Below, piece after piece: positions 41,400-52,879 of a stretch of 64,000 nucleotides of DNA. Made by a program: the position numbers and the translations under genes. The notes beneath the pieces were generated by a model. It had not been told where the DNA came from. It saw only the letters and a program-made list of their open reading frames with translations, and searched no databases. The stretch is from Linum tenue (Eukaryota > Streptophyta > Magnoliopsida > Malpighiales > Linaceae). The stretch covers positions 7,022,909 through 7,086,908 of the forward strand of contig CAMGYJ010000007.1 in assembly GCA_946122785.1 (NCBI GenBank). Reading direction: 5' to 3'. Within the stretch, counting starts at the first letter, position 1, and each line of letters begins with the position of its first letter.

Positions 41400-42007
41400 C
41401 TTTAAAATAGAAAAAGAAAAAATAATCGAAAACCCCCGTCTTCGCTCGTCTCGTCTCTCTCACAGCTTCTTCGACTACTCTCCATTCCTGTCGTCAGTGT
41501 TCCCTTTTTCTTTCTTCTTTCAAACGTAAGTCGTTTTCATTACTACAACAGCTCACTCCTGCCGTCGCCGGGGAAGTTACGCCGGCGAAGTTAACTCTTG
41601 TCTGGAGAAAACGGTTATCATCGATTTCCGTTTACCATTTAAGTATTATCTTCATTTTCTGCTATTGGCCGGAATTGTATTCGCTTGGTAGGAAATGGCT
41701 TTGGAGCCGTCTCGCTTTGTGTAGAAACCGAGAACAGTTCTCTCTCTCTCATCCCCCCTTTAGAATGAATCCCTAGCTCGCTGCATGTTTTCTGTCAAAT
41801 ACGCTGGTTTTGGTGGTATCTGTCTCTTCCATTTTCAACTGCTCGGTGCGTTTGTTCTGCAGATTGTGTTAGCGAGACGAAACGCACTGATCGCTGCTCC
41901 CGGTTGGTCGGACTGTTCGGAGACGGCGGGTTCTGAATTTTCCGGCACCTCTCGGCGTTGATCGTGCTGCAATTTCCTCGGAATTGAACAGCAGTGACGT
42001 AAGAAGA

Positions 42008-44228
42008 ATGGTAATGGTGCTCTGCTATGCCCTGCTCATTTTTGGGGTTCTGAGTGCAAAGTTACTGTGTGGATTTTGGTGGAGAAAATGATTGTATGTG
42101 GCTGTGATTCTTGTTCGTGTTTTGGGCGGCTTCTTTTGAGGGGAAACATGTTATGGATTTTATTTTTCCTGGCAGTCTTCTTCTCAAGGGATGAACTTTT
42201 GGGTGCCAAGAGATGCTGATTCTCAACCTAAAGGAGAGATTGCCATCACTGGTTTTGATGACAATGCTTCAGCGGGAAGAAGCGAACAAAAGCGTGGCCA
42301 TCAGTGGGTTACGGATTTGTGTCGACCGGAACATTTAGGCAACAAGAGGCTAGCAACTGAAGCTGTCAACAGTAAGCCAGCATTGAAGAATGTTCCTACA
42401 TGTGGAAGTGCATTTCCTTGGCCTAACGTCTCCGAATTCCAGCTGCTTTCGGGCCAACTTGGTGGCCGCGATTTTGGGTCTGAGGCATTGGTCAATGGAA
42501 GTGTGGCTGATCAGAACCAGCCATCTGTTGGGAATGGAAGTATGGATGTGCGGACGATGGGATTTGGTGGGCAGCGTGTTAGAGACTCCTCTATGGGTTT
42601 ATCTTTAACTCACAACATTGAAGATCACTTGGGTAGCACCGGTCTTGGTGGACTTAGAAAAGTGAAAGTCAATCACGTTACTGATTCGATTTCGGTAAGC
42701 ACTACCTTCAATAAGAGTGATGGTGGCAGCTCCATGACTTTGCCCCCTGCTTATAGTAACTGCAGTGAGAATGATGCGTCTGTTGAACGAATCTTCAGCA
42801 AGACAGGTGGAAATTTCATTTCACCCATGGGTCATTGTGTCAACCAAGGAAATGGAAACTCCATGCTGATGACTTATGGTTGTAGTAACCAGGAAAGTGA
42901 GAACATTTTGTCTATGGGACAGCCATTTAATAAGTCTGGAACCAGTTTCAACCAAATGGGCCCGGCATATGGAAAGAAAGACAACGCTCGCATGTCAATG
43001 GCTTCCCTAAAACACGAGGGTTCCATCTTGATGAGCCCAAATCATGCTAAACCAAACGAGAATTTCATCTCCACAGTTCATTCTAACTGGAAGAGAGATG
43101 ATAATCTCGTATCGATATATCCATCCTATGGAAACTCCAGCATCAAATCAATGGATCCAACTCCAGGCATAGCAGAATCTGGGATCCCATGTCTTGGTCA
43201 CAACTACAACCACAATGCTCTTGACAATGCTGTATCTTTCGGGGCCTTTTCTGCGACTGAGATGACTGCCTCTAGTGCTACTGTTGGTGGTGGTTATGGC
43301 ATGTTAATTCCTGGTCAGAGTTCAGGTCAAACTTCAGCAAAAATATTAAGCCAAAAGAATTTGGAGCCGAGTACAGACAGAGCTGCAGATGATGCTCCAA
43401 ATGCTAATTTGACAGGTGATTCAGCCACCATGAATAGAAAGCCCAAAGCCAAGAAGGATGCTATGAACAACTTCCCTACCAATGTCAAGAGTCTGCTATC
43501 GACTGGCATTCTTGACGGGATCTCTGTCAAATATGTTTCCTGGTCAAGGGAGGTGAGAAGATTGTTTATTTGAGTGGGAGATGCCTCTTTAGTTAAGTAG
43601 GAAGAATGAATTATCGTTCAGGTTACAAACCAAATTTCTCATCCCGTAATAAGCCATCCCATTTTGCTGTGCAGACAATTGTTAAGGGAACCATAAAGGG
43701 AACAGGGTATTTATGTGGCTGCAATGAGTGTAACTATGGCAAGGTAGGAAATCCACATTTTTATGCTTGAGCTTCTTTATGGCAAGAAGTAAACTGAACT
43801 AGATTTTCCTCCTTTATGCTTGTGCAGAGTGTAAATGCCTTTGAGTTTGAGCGTCATGCTAATTGCAAGACAAAACATCCCAACAATCACATTTACTTTG
43901 ACAATGGGAAGACCATCTATGGTGTTGTTCAAGAGTTGAAGAACACTCCTCAGGAGCAGCTCTTTGATGTGGTCCAGACTGTAACTGGGTCTCAGATCAA
44001 TCAAAAGAATTTCCTCTCGTGGAAGGGTAATGACTTCAATTTTTCTTTGTTTGATGCCATTCAAGTAGCATAACAGAGAGAGGGGAAAATGAGGAATAGT
44101 TTTATTTTCTTTCTACATCTACACTGACCAATACAAATCCGCTCCTTTTGTTTTCCCCAGCATCTTTTCAAGCTGCAGCGCGTGAACTTCAGAGAATCTA
44201 TGGAAAGGATGATGTTGTAGAATTTTGA
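42008..44228 (+). CDS. TPL-binding-domain (TDBD, Jas/TPL-binding type) protein, 571 aa
   Basis: Coding exons: 42008-42010 (only ATG), 42176-43552, 43675-43743, 43828-44026 and 44161-44228. All introns are GT-AG and the phases agree. Joining ATG to the second exon gives MSSSQGMNFWVPRD. If that exon is ignored, the next ATG (42191) gives a protein five codons shorter. A further 5' UTR intron is likely (GTAAGT at 41526, acceptor CTGCAG ending 41862). The long N-terminal part is low-complexity (Gly/Ser/Asn/Met). The C-terminal 130 or so residues hold the conserved domain: VKSLLSTGILDGISVKYV, GYLCGCNECNYGK (Cys pair), FERHANCKTKHPNNHIYF, then AARELQRIYGKDD. This resembles Pfam TDBD (PF16135), found in plant nuclear proteins of mostly unknown role. 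Members like Arabidopsis At5g59830/At5g13660 come to mind, from memory only. Confidence 0.85.
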
Positions 44229-44810
44229 GATTGCGATCCTTGATTCTGTGGAAATTTTGGGTGGTATGTAATCTGTGCATAGCCAAAACATCAAAAAATT
44301 TCAGTGAAAGATAGAAATGTTGGGATCTTCAGTCTTTCGTTTAACAAAAGAATGCCTATAAATTTATCATCACTCGGAAAATTCAGTAAATGCCTTGTGA
44401 TTGGAAATAGAGTTGTCTGTCTTATGTTATTTGAGAAAGTAAAAACACCTTTTGCAGATTCGTCAAACGTAAGGTCTTAAAAGTGTCCCTGGAGTTTAAT
44501 AGAAGAATCATTTTCTCCGACTTAAAATTTAAATTTGACAGACTACATAATGCTCTTGTGATAGTTCTGGCTGGCAGTTTTCTGGTAATCTCGTTGTGCA
44601 TGATACCACCAGTTTAGATATTCAAGCAAATTTCCTCATTGGCTCACTATCTATGCATCCCTTTGGTTTAGATGTCTATTTTGATGAGATGATTGAACAC
44701 AAAGCTAGGAGATGTGTTGATGCTTGCTTGCAGAAGGGTGAAACTTGACTAGCATAAAATCTCTGTTGTAACTATACTGTTCATAGATTGGCTGTTGCTG
44801 ATTCTGTCCC
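44229..44810. other. 3' UTR of the TDBD gene and intergenic DNA
   Basis: Nothing recognised. GTTGATGCTTGCTTGCAG at about 44715-44732 resembles a splice acceptor and could belong to an unseen 5' part of the next gene. Confidence 0.35.
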
Positions 44811-45550
44811 ATGGCCTTGGCAAATTCAGAATTAGTCTTCGATCATTGGTCATCCACATTGCTCCCCAATTTGCTTGTTATTGCCACTGCTCCACTATCT
44901 TCGCTTGGAGATGCAACTGTTTTATTTTTTCTCGCAGCACTTCATTATCTTATATCCATTGTTGGGCAGCTCTGCTACAACCACGTGCGTCCACTTACTA
45001 AAGCAGGAAGAAACATGTTGAAGGTGTTGCAGTAGGGTGTTTCTTTTCATCCCATATCATACAAGTTCTAGCCATGCACAGGCCTACAAAAATAGAAACA
45101 TGCTCAATCTCTGTATTATGGTAGATTGCATGTATGCAGCTTGTTTTTAAAAGCTTAAGGAGGACTTTAAAGTTCTCCATTACTGTTAAGCAAGCTGAGA
45201 AAAGAGTATCTCGTGTGAGAGATGAAGAAATTCTTCTTTGGTATGCATGTCAATCATTAGGACAAGCCAATTACTTCACCATAGTCTTGTCAGATATGCA
45301 TATTCCATCAGGTGTGGACATAGGAACTCAGAGAAGGATACCTTTCTACGATAAGCATGCGGTGTGTGTGAAGGGTCTCCATCTTGCCCTTGCTGAAGGG
45401 GCAAACATATTGGTGGGTGCAATATTCTGCCCTTATAAAGAGCACGCTCGATGGTTCAGTCTTTGCTCCAGGTACATTGATATCAGAACATGCTTCTATG
45501 AACACTTGGTTATGCGCTTTTCAGAAAGATCACAGACCTTTCAGTTTTAG
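44811..45550 (+). CDS. unrecognised two-exon gene, 207 aa
   Basis: Exon 1 is 44811-45023 (71 codons) and exon 2 is 45140-45550 (136 codons plus TAG). The intron starts GTGTTG, ends TGTATGCAG and leaves the frame intact. The ATG has an in-frame stop four codons upstream unless an acceptor at about 44786 (TTCATAG) is used. Exon 1 has two hydrophobic stretches (LLPNLLVIATAPLSSLG, VLFFLAALHYLISIVGQLC). Exon 2 is mixed (ITVKQAEKRVSRVRDEEILL, IPSGVDIGTQRRIPFYDKHA). It may be part of a larger gene or a decaying one. I recognise no family and cannot exclude chance. It lies between the TDBD gene and the tandem transporters, on the opposite strand to the latter. Confidence 0.4.
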
Positions 45551-46679
45551 CTATCGATGGCACTAGATGTTTCTACCTTGTATATGTGAATGGTTACTCT
45601 TCCTTACTTCATAACATGGCAGTTATTAGTCATGAAATTGCTGGCTTCCCGTTTCAGTTTCAAAGAAGTATTCCACTCTCCTTATGCTGCTGAGTAACTA
45701 AAGTCCCAAGCATTTTCCGCTGGTTGATTCCTATTGCTACTTGCTAGATGCTTAGATTTCCCACTCTCTTTCGACTTTCCTTAACAACAGGTCAGGAATG
45801 TCTTTGCTAGAACTAATTACAGCATGCAATCTGAAACTCCATAGAAGTGTCTACAAATTCCATTGCTGTGTAAGGTATTTGCTATGTTGATTTCCTTATT
45901 CGCAATCACCTACTGCCACTGTGCATGTTCTTTTTATAAGTCGGGGTAGATTCATCGACGAAGTCCCATAGAAGGCTGAAGGCAAAACCCCAAAAGAAGT
46001 GAACTGCATCATTCAACACTATTAATTCCTTGCTTCTCAAGTCACTAGAAAATAGAAAGACTCCTTGGTCTCTGTTTCTTGCTCTTCTGGAGTTGACTGT
46101 CTTGTTGTTTACTGGCTTCTAAATTCCCATATGTATAGAGAGAATACATTGAAACTGACAGGTCTAGTTTAAGTCCATAGTTTATGTCAGTTTTTATTTA
46201 TTTCCTTTTTGCAGATTAGGTTTGATTGGGAAATCATATCTCCTGAGAAATGGATGGTTGGGGGCTGAATACTGATGATTGAGATTGATTTAATTAATAG
46301 AAGATTTCATTCTTTTTTGGTGGGTTTTGTAATGGAATGAGTATACAATTGCAAGTGGTGAGTACTACCCTACCAATCCACATCTAGTCACCTGTAGCCA
46401 CTCACTTATCATTGTAATGGACGAGAACTGAAGTAAAGTAGTCCAGCTTAGCACCATCAAAGGTTTCATTAGTGCTCTCTTTACATTGCAATTATGGTAC
46501 TAATATGTATTCCATTATTAATAATCATCACTATGTTCTTGGGTTAGGACTTCCAGACATGAAGTAGTAGACTTTTGCTTTCTCACTAACAAAACATCAG
46601 CAGCAAATGGTACAGAGACAGAGAAGAGAGCAAGAGAGACAGGCACTTGATTTCTCTCTTACTCTGCTCTTCATCATCT
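45551..46679. other. intergenic DNA; start of the tandem duplication
   Basis: From about 46010 the sequence aligns with 52110-52880 (for example TGCTTCTCAAGTCAC and GAGAAATGGATGGTTGGGGG), marking the 3' flank that was duplicated with the transporter gene. No other gene recognised. Confidence 0.45.
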
Positions 46680-48221
46680 TCAAGTTCTCGCCACCTCGAG
46701 GGAAACAAAGTGCACATCATCTTCGGTCTTCTCATCGTTGGCTGATGAAGCAGCAGCAGCAGCAGCCACTGCACTAGCAGTTGGTAAATCAGCCACCTTA
46801 TCGTTCCCGCTGCCTGGTTGTTGGTCTTTGCTCTTCCCCCACAGCACCATGTACAATCCCATCACTATAACGATTGCTCCCAGGATCCTTCCCATGTACA
46901 GAACCTCGGATAAGAAAATGGAACCCATGATTGCGACTAGCACCATGCAAAGAGGGCTAAACGCGGTCACGAAAACCGGGCCCTTGGTCTTCAGCACCAC
47001 TCCCTGTATGTAGTATGACATTCCTGAACATATCACTCCCTGCACCAACACAAAGAAAGGGAAAAAGTAAGTAAGTTGAACAAGCTCCTTAAGAGCTTCA
47101 ATGTAACAGAATTTTTTCATTCAGGACTTACACTATAAACAGCAGCTAACAACTTGGAGTCCAGACCAATGGCCCAAGCAGAAGGGTTCCCCCATTCCAT
47201 CCCAATGGCCAAAACCGATCCCTCGATCGTTCCCATCAAGCAGATCAAAGCTGTTAATGAGAGCTGAGCTGGGTATGATTTCGAAGTGATTGCCTGAAGA
47301 ATGACAAAACCTGCCCAGGAAATGCAGCCAACAGCTATCATAACTGCACCCTTGACAGGATGTTGAGCAGCAGCTGCTGAATTCGCGGCGGCATGAACCC
47401 CTTCAGTCCATGGCAGATCCACCCTCGCACCTTTGATCAAGGTCATCAACATGGCTCCTCCCACTGTCACGATTGTCCCCAGAATTTTCGCATGGCTGCG
47501 CACCTTCTTCAAGTTAACTGACTCAAGGCTGTGAAACACAAACCATAAAATAAAACCCATTGTTAACCACAGTGCCAGAAGTGTCATGATACATAGTAGT
47601 AGTCATCAAAGAAACCCGTTCCAATATTGTTGTTCTTACCTCAGGGCCCAAGCCATGAGGAATGTCAAGGCAGGGGAAACATTGACCATAGCAGCAGTAA
47701 AAGTTGCTGATGTATACTTCATGCCTGTATAATACAAGTTCTGATCGATCGTTGGCCTGTAACGAACACAAATGTAAACGTTCGTCGATTAATTAACACA
47801 CGCTTAAGGTTAGCGAATTACTAGCTGTTTTAAAAAAGAAGTAAGATAAAATGGGTTGCTGTTATTGATGATCTTACTCCAACAAACCAAGGAGTGCAAT
47901 CTTGAAGAAGATCCCCATGGTCATCTTTGGTCTCGTCTTCCTGCAGTCATTCCCAAATGTTTCATCATCAATTAGCTTCCTCAAGTTGGCACAAGTAAAA
48001 AGTTAACTACACCACTATAAGAACCTGTCAAAGATAAGTGCAAAGGGGGCAATAACAGCAGTGGCGATTGCATGTCGATAGACAACGAGGACGTGTTGGC
48101 TCATTCCTCGGTCGAGAGCAAACTTGGAGATGATGGACATGCCAGCATACCCAGACTGGATGAAGATCACAGCCAGAAATGGCTTTGCTTGGTTGCACAA
48201 CTTTGATGACCAGCACTCCAT
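46680..48221 (-). pseudogene. UMAMIT/WAT1-related transporter, copy 1, with a frameshift in exon 3
   Basis: Five exons on the minus strand: 48221-48025, 47940-47878, 47757-47640, 47528-47132 and 47039-46680. They match copy 2 in number, phase and sequence. They would encode about 377 residues of an EamA-type drug/metabolite transporter (about ten membrane spans): QSGYAGMSIISKFALDRGMS, VLVVYRHAIATAVIAPF, DQNLYYTGMKYTSAT, VNLKKVRSHAKILGTIVTVG, CISWAGFVILQAI, VFVTAFSPLCMVLVAIMG, VLYMGRILGAIVIVMGLY. Exon 3 has 118 bp where copy 2 has 117: the A-run at 47699-47703 holds one extra base. The frame then meets TGA two codons into exon 4, leaving about 127 residues. Unless this is a sequencing error, the copy is a recent pseudogene, since the rest is still well preserved. 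Relatives export amino acids or related metabolites at the plasma membrane or tonoplast. Confidence 0.85.
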
Positions 48222-49169
48222 TTTTTTGGAGGAAAAATGAAGTTCTGTTATATATTTGGGCTCTTGTTTGGGTTTTTAGCTAGGAGGGTTGTGGTGACTT
48301 GATGCAAAAGGTACTGTAGTTTCTGCCTTCTAGTCTCTCTGTCTCTTTTATCTGTCTAATCTGATGCAACTAGAAGCTGGTGAGCAAAAGAAACAAGCAG
48401 ATAGGAGGTTTATATAGAGCCAGTTTTTTTTTGTGGGTTTTATGTTTTTCTTTTCTTTGGCATTGATTAGAACATTATTGCGAACAAGGCTTTGTTTGGG
48501 TTGGTTTTCAATTCTAACCAGGGAATCCACTACCCATGTCTAACTAACTCAGGTTAACTTTTTTTTTTTTTTTTTGGGAAAGACTGTACCTTTTTTCATC
48601 CGGTAATTACTATTTATTAGCCAAACTTATTTCGGATTCTTTTTTAATTAGCCAAACTTATCGAAATACTAAGAATTAGCCAAATGTTAAATTTCAGTTA
48701 TTAGTAATATTGATTTGGCAACATAATACTGACTTGGAAGAGCCACATGAAGGTCAACATTCCAAAATTTTAGTATTTTAACAATAACGTAAAAATGACT
48801 AATATTTTGATGCATTAAAAAAGATTTAACTAATATCATGAGAACCAACTATAGTAATCTCATAAGCCCGTTATAAAAAAAAAGTAATCTCATAAGCCAC
48901 CGGAGAGAATCTGACATCCCATCAGCTCATTGGTGTTGGCTCGTTTGGGTGGTGTACTGCTAAAATAGGCAAAATAATAGATCATAGCAAGGACTTCATG
49001 TTTGCAATGGTTTGATCCGTATCAGATCAAACCGAATATTTGGGCTGATCTAAATCGGATCGATTATAATGCAATCTGATTCTTTGGTCCAATGAATCTT
49101 CGGACCAATTTTAAAGAAAAATGTGGACCGGTTCAATATAGGCACCCACCAAAACAAAATGTGGACCGG
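48222..49169. other. promoter and upstream region of transporter copy 1
   Basis: The core promoter is at 48222-48540. At 48600-48840 is a dispersed repeat (TTAGCCAAACTTAT, GACTTGGAAGAGCCACATGA) that recurs at the very end of the window (63740-63990). At 49015-49135 are GGATCGATT / GGACCGGTTC pieces like those in the hAT-type ends. Confidence 0.45.
48409..48416 (-). promoter_or_regulatory. TATA box of transporter copy 1
   Basis: TATATAAA on the minus strand, about 190 bp before the ATG. The same CTATATAAACCTCC context stands before copy 2, so the core promoter was duplicated along with the gene. Confidence 0.6.
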
Positions 49170-49708
49170 TTCATGGGTACCCACGGGTTTTGTCGTAAAA
49201 AATTTACAATTACAAGTTCTTATCAAAATTAAAGTCAAATATCAATCTCTCAATACAAATTATCCATATATAAAACACCATTCTAGAAAATTCAAGCAAA
49301 TCACAAATTAACTATACAAATTGTTCAACACCAATCTAGAAAACTCAAGAAAATTGCAGCAAATTACAAATTATCCATAAATAACATGTTTAATTGAAAG
49401 CTTCTTTGCTCTCCACTCCATAACATCAACTTCATTCTACACAATTAAAAAGAAAAAATTAGACATGTCTCCACAAACGTTAATAAGATTAGTTGTTTAG
49501 AATATTAAATATACCGAAAAATTAATTATATGGGTGGGCGGGTACCCACGGGCCGGGTTTACCTAAACCCAAACCTAACCCAACCCGGTGAATAGTGAAC
49601 GGGTTTAAACCCAAACCCGGCCCAAAACCCGTCAACACGGATTTTACCCGCGTTGACCGGATTGAGTCGAATGGGTACCCGTGGGTTCGGGTTTTGTTGC
49701 CATCTCTA
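49170..49708 (-). mobile_element. partial inverted copy of the 14.4-kb hAT-type MITE
   Basis: The right end TTGTTGCCATCTCTA (ending 49708) is the inverse of TAGGGATG-type ends. The body (CAAATATCAATCTCTCAATA, ACCCACGGGTTTTGTCG) is the complement of 14820-14900. The other end is missing: sequence switches at about 49170, next to a short duplication of AAATGTGGACCGGTTCA (49119-49135, 49156-49172). It is thus truncated or rearranged. Confidence 0.6.
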
Positions 49709-50131
49709 CATAAAATGACGTGAATGAGCACAAAGTGTCATAAATGAGCTGGCCGGCCTTAGGTGTTTTGTCACTTAACGTGACAAATGTTTTCCTATGA
49801 CGATTAGTTTAGAATTCGATGACGAGAACAGCAAAGCCAAGTGGTAGCTGCTGATGCGGTCGGTCGGGATTCTGGTTGGCCAATTTATTCAGTTAAGAGG
49901 AATATTACTTCCTGATGCAAATGAGAGAGGACGTTTGATGGAAGCTGCAGAATTCGATCTCGAGTTCTATATCTCTAGCTCTCTGTAGAGGGAGGGATGT
50001 GATGGATTCTTCCTCATTTCCTCTGTTGGCCACGAGAGAGAATGACTTTTCTTCTGTTCCCTTTCGGCAAACTTGTGGATGCCCTTTGGCCCACCTCCAA
50101 CCAACCAAAAACCAAGAACAAAGAGGTGCAA
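49709..50131. other. upstream module of transporter copy 1
   Basis: Aligns with 55670-55920 (GACGTTTGATGGAAGCTGCA, CCAAGTGGT...GCTGATGCGG). Part (50035-50110) also aligns with 60540-60573 plus 61480-61530, where the hAT-type element split it. No gene seen. Confidence 0.45.
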
Positions 50132-50395
50132 TTAACCCGGCTAAATGTCACATTTGATTATTGGGATTACTAAATCGTTAATGTTTAGTCACTAGAAAAA
50201 ATTAATATCAATTTGGATCACTCGAATTACTAAAACAGGTCACATTTAGTCACTCTCCCATTAGCCTCCGTCCAACTCACGGAGTAAATGTGACATGTTT
50301 CAGTAATTCGAGTGGCTAAAATTGATATTAATTTTTTAAGCGACTAAACATGACATGATTTAGTAATCCCAGTAACCAAATGTGGCATTTACCCA
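50132..50395. mobile_element. ~265-bp long-TIR MITE
   Basis: The left arm GGCTAAATGTCACATTTGA..GGGATTACTAAATC pairs with the right arm GATTTAGTAATCCC..CAAATGTGGCATTTACC, leaving a short centre around CACGGAGTAAATG. A target duplication could not be matched. No coding sequence. Confidence 0.55.
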
Positions 50396-50421
50396 GAAGC
50401 AGATATGCATACGAATATATA

Positions 50422-51077
50422 TAGGGGTGGAAATCGGTACGGTATCGGTATCCCAATACCGAATAACGAATTACACCCTAAAGTCAATCCCAATCCCAAT
50501 CCCTAAATAATTTCGGTTACTCCCAATCCCTAAATATTTCAGTATCCCAATCGGTACTTCGGTATCCCAATCGGTATTATCGAATACGAAATTAATTATC
50601 TTTACAATTAATAATTAAATATACAAATGAGATTTTATTGTTTAATTTAGGGGAAAATGACTAAGCAAAGAGTTTTGAATTAGGATATTATTAAGGAGAA
50701 TAGAGGAGAGGAGACATCTCAAGTTCTTGTCATTGGTAATTTTTAATTTGACGAATTGGACGTTGAGAAACGGCTATTAATAATGATGGAATGATCTGTG
50801 TATAATTAAATGTCACTCTTGGTGGTTGAGGGTCATGTAGTAGTGAATGAGAGAGTCTAGTTGAGAGGATAAAATACACACTAGCTTATATTTCGGTATT
50901 GATCGGTATTTCGGTATATACCGATCCCAATACCGTAATCCCTAATACCGGATAACAATTGAAATTCAATCCAAATCCCAATCCCAAGAAATAATACGTG
51001 TATTCGATAATACCAAATATAGACAAATTCGATACGGTATTCGATATATCCCAAATACCGGTACCAAACAATCCCAG
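50422..51077. mobile_element. hAT-like element with GGTATCGGTA/CCAATACCGA repeats
   Basis: The left end TAGGGGTGGAAATCGGTACG resembles the other TAGGG-type ends. Both halves are made of CGGTAT/ATACCG repeats that can pair. The right end is not clearly the inverse (ACCAAACAATCCCAG), and no target duplication was found, so the boundary is uncertain. Confidence 0.4.
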
Positions 51078-52879
51078 AAGAAAAAAATAAAAGTTGAACT
51101 ACGACATAAAAGTCAACCGTAAAATCGAAGTTGACTGATGCGATTTCGTACTCTTCCCAGCCTGCCTAATCCTCCTCCTCCTCCTCCTCAACTTTCCCTC
51201 TACAGTTTACAGATCGAGCTTTTAGTTAGTGGATACTAAAATATAGTTTAAGCATCATTTACGCATGTGATGATATGATAATTATTAGTTTTGATATAGT
51301 CAAATATTCCAAATTTTTTTTGGAGAAGTATATATGCATGGTAAGGAATAATAAATCAAATCAAAGCTGATCATCACGTGATGCATTGCATGCCTGCCAA
51401 TGATTCTGCTGTTTGCTTCCTGTATAGTTTTGGCTTCAAACTGATCCTTGGAAATTACCAAGACAAATGAAATTTTAGCTAGCAGATCCCATTCTATCAG
51501 GTGATGAAGAATAAATCTGATATATGGCACCTCCTATCCAATCAAGAGAAAATAAAGGGGGAAAAAGAGGAGAAAAAGAATAATCTCAAGATGTCGGTAA
51601 CACGTTCACCCATAATAAATCGAGTTGTTGGGATGTGTAAGAATCTTGAGTAAATTAAACGTTTGGTCGGTCAGTTTATCACATTTTTTCTATGTGTGCA
51701 ATCCAAAAAAAAATCCATTCTTATTAGTCGCTAATTTTTCTATGTGTAAGCATGAAAAGTGTGATGAACTGAATGACCAAACCTGTAATTTAGCCTAAGA
51801 ATCTTATATCATTCGTTATGTGCATGTTTTCTCCAATAAAACCCAATTGATGAAGTTGAAGTTTTCCCCCATCATCTTACACCGTGTACTTAAATCGACC
51901 GCGAATCTTTATTGAGTGTAGCAAGCTAAAGGGTTTAATTAAACAAGAGACCCCGACCTCCTTCAATTTCGAAGACTCCGCAGGTACATACCTTACGAAG
52001 AGAACTAATTCACTCCAATAACCCGAATTGCGTTGACGAAATATCTTATATCCATCATGTCCTTACATTGATTTATGCTGTCATTACATGACAGACTTAT
52101 AACTTATAAGTCATGAACTGTATCATTCAAGACTATTCATTCCTTGCTTCTCAAGTCACCAGAAAATAGAAAGACTCTTTGCTCTTTCTGGAGTTAAATC
52201 TCTTCTTGGTTTGGGATCACTTGTATCTCTCTATCTCATTATTCACTGCCTTCTAATTCCCATATGTATAGAGAGAATATATTGAAACTGACGGATCAAG
52301 TTTAAGTCCATAATTTTTATCTTGTTTTTCCCTTGTTCAGATTAAGGTTGATATGGATATCAAATCTCCTGAGAAATGGATGGTTGGGGGTGAACATTGA
52401 TGATTGAGATTGATTGAATTAATAGAACATTCCATTCTTTTTTTTTTTTGTGGGTTTTGTTATGGAATGAGTATACAATTGCAAGTGGTGAGAGTACCAA
52501 CCTGCTAATTAATCCACATCTAGTCACCTGTAGCCACTCACTAATCATTGTGATGTATGAGAACTGAAGCATAATTGATATTATTGCAATTATGGGACTG
52601 ATATTTATTAATAACTATCATTATGTTCCTGGATTAGGATTTCCATACAGGACACTTGCTTTGTTTAATCATTCATCAGGAGAGACAACACTGGAGCATA
52701 CAAATTGATCTCCCCCCCAAAAACAAAAAGAAAGGAAAACTCCTCTGCACTTATGGTTAACAGAAAACTAACCAAAAAGAAGAAAAATGGGCAGAGAAGG
52801 TTTACATGAAAGGTGTAAACTTTTGCTTTCACACTCACAACTTTGCAAAATTCCTCTCCCACAGAGAAAAACATCTTCT
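51078..52879. other. upstream module of copy 1 and 3' flank of copy 2
   Basis: 51330-51560 aligns with 58365-58700 and 62120-62420 (CAAATCAAAGCTGATCATC, AAATCTGATATATGGCAC). 51600-52020 has TRIM-like remnants (ATAAATCGAGTTGTTGGGA). 52110-52880 is the duplicated 3' flank of the transporter. No additional gene recognised. Confidence 0.45.

Noticed and set aside
49522..49731. Frame with repeated Gly-Leu-Gly residues
   Set aside because: It is a translation of the GGGTACCC/ACCCGG repeats of a hAT-type element end.
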